Source: Caenispirillum bisanense (GTDB lineage: Bacteria; Pseudomonadota; Alphaproteobacteria; Rhodospirillales; Rhodospirillaceae). From it: DNA of 37,836 bases. The translations under genes and the position numbers were made by a program. The notes under the pieces were generated by a model. The model did no database searches. It was given only the letters and a program-made list of their open reading frames with translations, and was not told the DNA's origin. Below, one piece after another: positions 32,704 through 37,836 of this stretch (its first letter is position 1; each line of letters begins with the position of its first letter). The stretch lies in the NCBI RefSeq assembly GCF_900230255.1, contig NZ_OCNJ01000003.1, forward strand, positions 1 to 37,836, written 5' to 3'.

Positions 32704-34550
32704 TCCTCACCGCCCTCCACGAACTTTACCGCCGGCTGTCCGCCGGTGACGGCCCGGATGCCCTGCCGCCCCTCGGCTTCGCCCTGACCAAGGTGGTCGG
32801 GGCCGTGGTGCTCGACCGCGAGGGGCGCTTCCAGGACATCCTCGACCTGCGCACCACCGACGGCAAGCGCCAGGTGCCGCGCCTCATCCAGGTGCCGCAG
32901 CCGCCGCAGCGGACGGTCAAGGTGGTGCCGGGGTTCCTGTGCGACAACGCCGGCTACCTGTGCGGCCACGACGGCAAGGGCAAGCCGGAGCGGGCGCGGA
33001 CCCAGTTCGAGGCGGCGCGAGAGCTGCACGAGCGGCTGCTGGCCGGCGTGGATCATCCGGCGGCGCGAGCCGTCCGCGCCCACTTCGCCGGCTGGGACCC
33101 GGCGGCGGCGGCGGAACGGCTGGCGGCGCACGAGGATCTCGTCGACGGCTGGCTGGTGTTTCAGGTGCTCGGCCTGCCGGGCGGGGAGCCCTTCGTGCAC
33201 GACGTGCCGGCCCTGCGCGACGCCTGGGCGCGCCACGTGGCGGCGGCGGAAGCCGGCGCCGAGGGCCAGTGCCTGGTGACCGGCGAGATCGGCCCCATCG
33301 CCCGCCTGCACGCCCCCATCAAGGGTGTCCAGGGCGCCCAGACCAGCGGCGCGTCGCTGGTGTCGTTCAACATCGCCGCCGCCACGTCCTACGGCAAGGA
33401 CCAGAGCTTCAACGCGCCCGTGGGGGAGGCGGCGGCTTTCGGATACACCACCGCCCTCAACCACCTGCTGCGGCGCGAGATGCGGCAGTCCCTGACGATC
33501 GGCGATACGACCACCGTCTTCTGGGCGGAGAAGGCCTCGGCGGCCGAGACGCTGATCCCGGCCCTGGTCGATCCGGCGTGGCGGGAATGGGAGGAGCTGA
33601 TCGCCGAGGCCGCCGCCGACGACCTGGAAGCGGCCCGCGCCGATCGCCTGCGCGGCCTTCTGGTGGCCTTGCGCGACGGCCGGCGGGTGACCGATCCCGA
33701 CCTGTTGAACGACGCGGCGGTACGCTTCCATGTGCTCGGCCTCGCGCCCAACGCCGCCCGCCTGTCGGTGCGGTTCTGGGACGTCGCACCGGTGGGCGAG
33801 ATGCTGCGGCGGCTGGGCGAGCACCACCAGGATCTCGCGCTCGACCTCGACCACCCGAACCGGCCGCCGTCGCCGTCGCTGTGGGCACTGGCACAGGAGA
33901 CGCGGCCGAAGGACCGCGACGGCAAGGCGCGCGGCACCAATTCCCTCGACACGATGAAGAAGCTGCACGGCGACATCGCCCGCGCCGTGCTGACCGGCGG
34001 CCCTTATCCACAGACCCTGCCGGCGCTGCTGCTGGCGCGGTTCCGTGCCGACGGCTGGGTCACCCACCCGCGCGTCGCCCTGCTGAAGGCCGAATACAAC
34101 CGCCGCCGGCGCTTTGCCGGCCAGCCGGAGGATATGATCCCCATGAGCCTCGATCCCGCCCGTACCGAGGTCGGCTACCGCCTCGGCCGCCTGTTCGCCG
34201 TCCTGGAGCGCATTCAGGAGGCGGCCCACGGCGGCTCGGTCAATGCCGGCATCGGGCAGAAGTTCCTGTCGTCGGCTTCGGGCACGCCCATGGCCGTGTT
34301 CCCGCACCTGCTGCGCCTCAAGGGAGCGCACCTGAAGAAGGTGGCGCGCGACGGCCGCGGCCTGTCGGTGTGGTACGACCGCCTGGTCGCCGAGATCCTC
34401 GACGAGGTCGGCGCCATTCCGGCCAGCCTGACGCCCGATCACCAGGGCCTGTTCTTCCTCGGCTACTACCAGCAGCGCCAGGCGCTGTTCCGCAAGGGCG
34501 AGACGCCCGCCGCCGAGGTTTCCGACGCCGACACCGATACCGCCGCCTGA
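32700..34550 (+). CDS. cas8c: Cas8c, large subunit of type I-C Cascade
   Basis: This 616-residue type I-C large subunit (Csd1) recognises the PAM and opens target DNA. It begins MILTALHELYRRL and includes the conserved NIAAATSYGKDQSFNAPVGE (about 222-241) and AAFGYTTALNHLLRRE. The C-terminal ~135 residues form the small-subunit-like helical domain that in type I-C is also made separately as Cas11c from an internal start. The ATG at 32700 overlaps the cas5 stop. Confidence 0.95.
   Translation: MILTALHELYRRLSAGDGPDALPPLGFALTKVVGAVVLDREGRFQDILDLRTTDGKRQVPRLIQVPQPPQRTVKVVPGFLCDNAGYLCGHDGKGKPERARTQFEAARELHERLLAGVDHPAARAVRAHFAGWDPAAAAERLAAHEDLVDGWLVFQVLGLPGGEPFVHDVPALRDAWARHVAAAEAGAEGQCLVTGEIGPIARLHAPIKGVQGAQTSGASLVSFNIAAATSYGKDQSFNAPVGEAAAFGYTTALNHLLRREMRQSLTIGDTTTVFWAEKASAAETLIPALVDPAWREWEELIAEAAADDLEAARADRLRGLLVALRDGRRVTDPDLLNDAAVRFHVLGLAPNAARLSVRFWDVAPVGEMLRRLGEHHQDLALDLDHPNRPPSPSLWALAQETRPKDRDGKARGTNSLDTMKKLHGDIARAVLTGGPYPQTLPALLLARFRADGWVTHPRVALLKAEYNRRRRFAGQPEDMIPMSLDPARTEVGYRLGRLFAVLERIQEAAHGGSVNAGIGQKFLSSASGTPMAVFPHLLRLKGAHLKKVARDGRGLSVWYDRLVAEILDEVGAIPASLTPDHQGLFFLGYYQQRQALFRKGETPAAEVSDADTDTAA
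34143..34550 (+). CDS. cas11c: Cas11c, internal translation product of cas8c
   Basis: Within cas8c, GGAGG at 34127-34131 precedes two in-frame ATGs (34134 and 34143). The second, 11 bp away, begins MSLDPARTEVGYRLGRLFAV, closely resembling the N-terminus of Cas11c small subunits described in other type I-C systems (about 120-140 residues). Translation to the cas8c stop gives 135 residues. Cas11 subunits line the Cascade belly and bind the non-target strand. This is inferred from site and similarity. Confidence 0.65.
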   Translation: MSLDPARTEVGYRLGRLFAVLERIQEAAHGGSVNAGIGQKFLSSASGTPMAVFPHLLRLKGAHLKKVARDGRGLSVWYDRLVAEILDEVGAIPASLTPDHQGLFFLGYYQQRQALFRKGETPAAEVSDADTDTAA

Positions 34551-34582
34551 GCCGCCGCGACAGTTCCGAGAGGGGGAAGACC

Positions 34583-35467
34583 ATGAGCGTCCTGAGCAAC
34601 CGCATCGAGTTCGTCTATTACTTCGACGTCACCAACGGCAATCCGAACGGCGACCCGGACATGGGCAACATGCCGCGCGTCGACCCGGCCACCCAGAAGG
34701 GCCTGGTGACCGACGTCTGCCTCAAGCGCAAGATCCGCAACTTCGTCGCGCTGGCGAAGGGCGACGCGGCGGGATACGACATCTACGTCCGCGAGCGCGC
34801 CATCCTGAACGAGCAGAACCGCCGCGCCTACGACGACCTCGGTATGTCGTGGGAACCGCGCAAGCTGCCTAAGAAGGGCGAGGACGCCAAGGCGGTCACC
34901 GAGTGGATGTGCAAGACCTTCTTCGACATCCGCGCCTTCGGGGCCGTCATGACCACCGACGTCAACTGCGGCCAGGTGCGCGGACCGACCCAGATCACCT
35001 TCGCCCAGAGCGTCGACGCCATCCAGCCGCTGCCCGTCAGCATCACCCGCATGGCCGTCACCACGGTCGCCGAAGCCGAGAAGCAGTCGGGCGACAACCG
35101 GACCATGGGCGAGAAGCACATCGTCCCCTATGCGCTCTACCGCGCCGAAGGCTTCCTGTCGCCCCACTTCGCCAACGCCACCGGCTTCTCTGAAGACGAC
35201 CTGCAGCTTCTGTGGCAGGCGCTGATCAACATGTTCGACCACGACCGCTCCGCCTCCCGCGGGCGGATGACGGCGCGCCGCCTCATCGCCTTCCGGCACG
35301 ACAGCGCCCTCGGCAACGCCCCGGCCCACAAGCTGCTGGAGCTGGTGAAGGCCGGCTCCGCCGCCGGCCGCAGCCCCGACGCGCCGGCCCGCACTTTCGA
35401 GGATTACGTCGTCACCTTCGACGAAGCGGGCATGCCCGCCGGGGTCACGGCCGAAATCCTGCTGTAG
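34583..35467 (+). CDS. cas7c: Cas7 (type I-C backbone)
   Basis: This 294-residue Cas7/Csd2 backbone subunit polymerises along the crRNA. It begins SNRIEFVYYFDVTNGNPNGD, the classic Csd2 motif, and contains TDVCLKRKIRNFV, DIRAFGAVMTTDVNCGQV, RGPTQITFAQSVD and ITRMAVTT. The ATG at 34583 has AGAGGGGGAAG upstream and follows cas8c by 32 bp. Length is normal for the family. Confidence 0.96.
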   Translation: MSVLSNRIEFVYYFDVTNGNPNGDPDMGNMPRVDPATQKGLVTDVCLKRKIRNFVALAKGDAAGYDIYVRERAILNEQNRRAYDDLGMSWEPRKLPKKGEDAKAVTEWMCKTFFDIRAFGAVMTTDVNCGQVRGPTQITFAQSVDAIQPLPVSITRMAVTTVAEAEKQSGDNRTMGEKHIVPYALYRAEGFLSPHFANATGFSEDDLQLLWQALINMFDHDRSASRGRMTARRLIAFRHDSALGNAPAHKLLELVKAGSAAGRSPDAPARTFEDYVVTFDEAGMPAGVTAEILL

Positions 35468-35491
35468 GTTGCGCAGGCCGGGAGCGGAGCC

Positions 35492-36181
35492 ATGGAGGAA
35501 GACGACGACGACATCGACCTCCTGCCGCTGTCGGCCTTGCAGCACCTGGTCTTCTGCCCGCGCCAGTGTGTCCTCATCCACGGCGAGCGCCAGTGGGCGG
35601 AGAACCGGCTGACGGCTGAAGGCCGGGTGCTGCACGACCGTGTCGACACGCCGGAGGAGGAGGTGCGCGGCGGCCTGCGCATCGCCCGGGCGGTGCCGCT
35701 GGCGAGCCGTCGCCTCGGCCTGACGGGGCGCGCCGACGTGGTGGAGTTCCACCGCGATCCTGCCGCCCCGGATGCGCCGTGGCGGCCGCTGCCGGTGGAA
35801 TACAAGCGCGGCCGCCCCAAGGACCACGACGCCGACCGCGTGCAGCTTTGTGCCCAGGCCTTGTGCCTGGAGGACATGCTGGGGCTGCCGGTGCCGGAAG
35901 GGGCGCTGTTCTACGGCCAGCCGCGGCGGCGCCAGACGGTGCCGTTCGACGCCGCCCTGCGGGCCCGAACGGAAGACCTCGCCGCCGAGCTGCGCCGCCT
36001 GCTGCGGGCGCCGGCACTGCCGCCGCCGCTGGTGGACGACCCCCGCTGCCGGTCGTGTTCCCTGGTCGACATCTGCCGGCCCGCCGTGGCCGGCCGCTCG
36101 GCGGCGCGGTGGCTCGACCGGGCGCTGGGCCGCCTGCTGGCCGATGACGCCGGGACCGCTGAAGAGGACGACGGGCCATGA
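35492..36181 (+). CDS. cas4: Cas4 adaptation nuclease
   Basis: This 229-residue RecB-like iron-sulphur nuclease shows FCPRQCVLIHGERQW (N-terminal Cys), GRADVVEF (catalytic Asp), PVEYKRGRPKDHD (ExK) and the C-terminal CRSCSLVDICRP cluster. Cas4 trims prespacers and selects PAM-compatible ends with Cas1-Cas2. All expected catalytic and cluster residues are visible. Its stop overlaps the cas1 start by 4 bp. Confidence 0.95.
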   Translation: MEEDDDDIDLLPLSALQHLVFCPRQCVLIHGERQWAENRLTAEGRVLHDRVDTPEEEVRGGLRIARAVPLASRRLGLTGRADVVEFHRDPAAPDAPWRPLPVEYKRGRPKDHDADRVQLCAQALCLEDMLGLPVPEGALFYGQPRRRQTVPFDAALRARTEDLAAELRRLLRAPALPPPLVDDPRCRSCSLVDICRPAVAGRSAARWLDRALGRLLADDAGTAEEDDGP

Positions 36182-37218
36182 AGCAACTCGGCAACACGCT
36201 CTACATCGCGTCGCAGGGCACTTATCTCGCCAAGGACGGCGACTGCCTGCTCGCTACCCGCGAGGACGGGGGCAAGACCCGCGTGCCGTTGCACAAGGTG
36301 GACGGCGTCGTCTGCTTCGGCCGCATCTCCGTCAGCCCCTTCCTGCTCGGCCACTGCGCCGAGGTGGGCGTGACGGTGACCTGGCTGACCGAACACGGGC
36401 GCTTCCTGGCGCGGGCCGAGGGGCCCGTATCGGGTAACGTGCGCCTGCGGCGGGCGCAGTACGCCGTGACGGACGACCCGGCGCGGTGCGCCACCATCGT
36501 GCGCTCCATCGTCGCCGGCAAGCTGGCGAACCAGCGGCATGTGGTGCTGCGGGCCCTGCGCGATCATGGCGCCGACGACGGCGGGCGCCTGCCGGCGGCG
36601 CGCGAGGCCTTGGAAGCGCTGCTGCGCCGCCTGCGGTCGCCGGCCGGGCTGGCCGCGACGGTCGATGAACTGCGGGGCCTGGAGGGGCAGGGCGCCAACG
36701 CCTACTTCGCCGCCTTCCCGGCGCTGCTGCGGGCGCGCGATCCCGCCTTCACCTTCGAGGGGCGGGTCCGCCGGCCACCGACCGACCCCGTGAACGCCCT
36801 CCTGTCGTTCATCTATACCCTGACGACCCATGACGCGCGATCGGCGCTGGAGGGGGTGGGGCTCGACCCGCAAGTCGGCTTCCTGCATCGCGAGCGTCCG
36901 GGCCGTCCGAGTCTGGCGCTCGACCTGGTCGAGGAGTTCCGCGCTTGGTTCGCCGATCGGCTGGTTCTGTCCCTGGTCAACCGCGGGCAACTCCGCGCCG
37001 CGGACTTCGAGACGGCGCCCTCCGGTGCGGTGACCCTGACCGACGACGCGCGCAAGGCCGTGCTCGTCGCCTATCAGGAGCGCAAGGGAGAGGAGGTGAA
37101 GCATCCGTTCACCGGCGAGACCGTCGCGGTCGGCTTGCTGTGGCACGTGCAGGCGCGCCTGCTCGCCATGCACCTGCGCGGCGACCTCGACGCCTACCCG
37201 CCCTGGCTGGCGCGCTGA
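36178..37218 (+). CDS. cas1: Cas1 integrase (type I-C)
   Basis: This 346-residue Cas1, which joins spacers to the array, begins MKQLGNTLYIASQGTYLA, typical of the type I-C branch. The catalytic region includes LEGQGANAYFAAF (Glu) and FLHRERPGRPSLALDLVEEF (His and Asp). The ATG overlaps the cas4 stop, and cas2 follows after 14 bp. Confidence 0.96.
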   Translation: MKQLGNTLYIASQGTYLAKDGDCLLATREDGGKTRVPLHKVDGVVCFGRISVSPFLLGHCAEVGVTVTWLTEHGRFLARAEGPVSGNVRLRRAQYAVTDDPARCATIVRSIVAGKLANQRHVVLRALRDHGADDGGRLPAAREALEALLRRLRSPAGLAATVDELRGLEGQGANAYFAAFPALLRARDPAFTFEGRVRRPPTDPVNALLSFIYTLTTHDARSALEGVGLDPQVGFLHRERPGRPSLALDLVEEFRAWFADRLVLSLVNRGQLRAADFETAPSGAVTLTDDARKAVLVAYQERKGEEVKHPFTGETVAVGLLWHVQARLLAMHLRGDLDAYPPWLAR

Positions 37219-37232
37219 CGAGGAGGGAGGGT

Positions 37233-37523
37233 ATGCTGGTCGTCGTGACATACGACGTGTCGACGGAGGATCGTGCCGGCCGGCGCCGCCTGCGGCGGAT
37301 CGCCAAGGCGTGTCTGAACCGCGGGCAGCGCGTTCAGTTCTCGGTCTTCGAATGCGACGTCGATCCGGCCCAGTGGACCGCCCTGCGGGCCGAGCTTCTG
37401 GACCTCATGGACCCGGAGAAGGACAGCCTGCGCTTCTACTTCCTCGGCTCCGGCAAGCGCCTGAAGGTGGAGCACGTGGGCGCCAAGCCGGCTCTCGACC
37501 TCGACGGTCCGCTGATCCTCTAG
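37233..37523 (+). CDS. cas2: Cas2
   Basis: This 96-residue Cas2, the structural centre of the Cas1-Cas2 integration complex, starts at ATG 37233 behind GAGGAGGGAGG. Ferredoxin-like motifs are clear: LVVVTYDVSTEDRAGRRRL, QFSVFECDVDPAQW and LRFYFLG. It closes the cas operon, followed by the CRISPR leader. Confidence 0.96.
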   Translation: MLVVVTYDVSTEDRAGRRRLRRIAKACLNRGQRVQFSVFECDVDPAQWTALRAELLDLMDPEKDSLRFYFLGSGKRLKVEHVGAKPALDLDGPLIL

Positions 37524-37536
37524 CCCCCTCGCGCCG

Positions 37537-37579
37537 GCGCGAACCCGAAGCGACCATCCGCCGCCCGGCAGGTTCGCGC
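37537..37579. repeat. Inverted repeat between cas2 and the leader
   Basis: GCGCGAACC (37537-37545) pairs exactly with GGTTCGCGC (37571-37579) and the arms extend imperfectly into GC-rich flanks. It may help terminate the cas operon; there is no T-tract. GGTTCGCGC also recurs in both leader copies. Confidence 0.4.
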
Positions 37580-37630
37580 GGCGCGGCGCGGCTTGCTTGG
37601 GTGAACCGGCTGGCGGCATTGACCCTGGGC

Positions 37631-37812
37631 GGGAGGGCATGCTCGGGCCGGTTCGCGCAGATGCGTCTGTTCCGTCTGGTGTGACAAGACGCTAAGGTCG
37701 AACAGTCGCCCCCTGCACGGGGGGAGGGCATGCTCGGGCCGGTTCGCGCAGATGCGTCTGTTCCGTCTGGTGTGACAAGACGCTAAGGTCGAACAGTCGC
37801 CCCCTGCACGGG
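37631..37812 (+). repeat. Tandem 91-bp duplication of the CRISPR leader
   Basis: Bases 37631-37721 repeat exactly as 37722-37812. Each unit begins GGGAGGGCATGCTCGGGCC, contains the leader segment ending GGTCGAACA, and then the start of the CRISPR repeat. In the first unit the repeat is cut after 19 bases (37705-37723) and runs straight into the second leader; the second unit leads into the full repeat. G-runs at both joints suggest slippage. Confidence 0.95.
37705..37723 (+). repeat. Truncated CRISPR repeat inside the leader
   Basis: The first 19 bases of the type I-C repeat (GTCGCCCCCTGCACGGGGG) occur here, followed directly by leader sequence instead of the repeat's GTGGATTGAAAC end. It keeps most of the hairpin but loses the 3' handle, so it should not yield a normal crRNA. 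Confidence 0.9.
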
Positions 37813-37836
37813 GGCGTGGATTGAAACTCGACGCCA
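37796..37836 (+). CRISPR. Type I-C CRISPR array, first repeat and start of first spacer
   Basis: One complete 32-base repeat lies at 37796-37827, ending GTGGATTGAAAC as in type I-C arrays. CGCCCCC and GGGGGCG form a 7-bp stem around TGCAC, the structure cut by Cas5c. Nine bases of a first spacer follow before the window ends, so the array extends to the right. Confidence 0.93.

Noticed and set aside
32307-34442. 711-residue minus-strand frame opposite cas5 and cas8c
   Set aside because: It is a shadow of conserved Cascade genes.
1-37836. tRNA, rRNA or riboswitch genes
   Set aside because: I saw no cloverleaf, rRNA core motif or recognised riboswitch element; a covariance-model scan would be needed to exclude small RNAs.

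Overview
The window is very GC-rich, with strong third-position GC bias, GTG/TTG starts and alphaproteobacterial-type insertion sequences (an IS66 copy followed by its usual small downstream ORF, and IS3-type fragments). It is most likely from an alphaproteobacterium, perhaps a Rhodospirillales-like soil or plant-associated genus, but genus cannot be fixed from sequence alone. The whole stretch is a defence island.

Region 1 (1-347) is transposon debris: the 5' end of a transposase running off the left edge, a perfect 52-bp palindrome covering its start, and a tiny IS3-type orfA remnant.

Region 2 (348-19587) is the most unusual part: two back-to-back McrBC-like gene sets diverging from a 326-bp spacer. 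The minus arm reads winged-helix SF1 helicase with a C-terminal Vsr/DUF559-like nuclease, a membrane-anchored coiled-coil protein, a McrB-like AAA+ protein with an N-terminal membrane helix and long coiled coil, a DUF2357 (McrC-like) protein with no visible nuclease core, and a divergent Hsp70-like protein. The plus arm reads a second McrB-like AAA+ protein, a second DUF2357 protein with an apparently intact PD-(D/E)XK core, two small proteins that share an N-terminal module, and a RecB-like nuclease/RNase H-like/SF1 helicase fusion. Both arms therefore combine McrB, McrC and an SF1 helicase-nuclease. The minus arm resembles, from memory, the coiled-coil McrBC class called CoCoNuTs; the paired arrangement may be undescribed.

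Region 3 (about 19600-21720) is decayed insertion sequence: a frameshifted, 5'-truncated IS66 copy with a visible TTAC right end, then the 3' part of an IS3-family transposase.

Region 4 (21804-26915) is a RADAR system, rdrA (ATPase) and rdrB (adenosine deaminase), on the minus strand, with less GC-rich sequence than its neighbours. Region 5 (27337-29220) is a large serine recombinase with an upstream inverted repeat, a striking array of 10-bp repeats and a strong hairpin.

Region 6 (29495-37836) is a complete type I-C CRISPR-Cas operon, cas3-(small ORF)-cas5-cas8c-cas7-cas4-cas1-cas2, with an internal Cas11c start in cas8c, a tandemly duplicated leader carrying a truncated repeat, and the first full repeat of an array that continues past the right edge. 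McrBC-type, RADAR and CRISPR systems here would give layered anti-phage defence acting on nucleic acids, nucleotide pools and sequence-specific targets.
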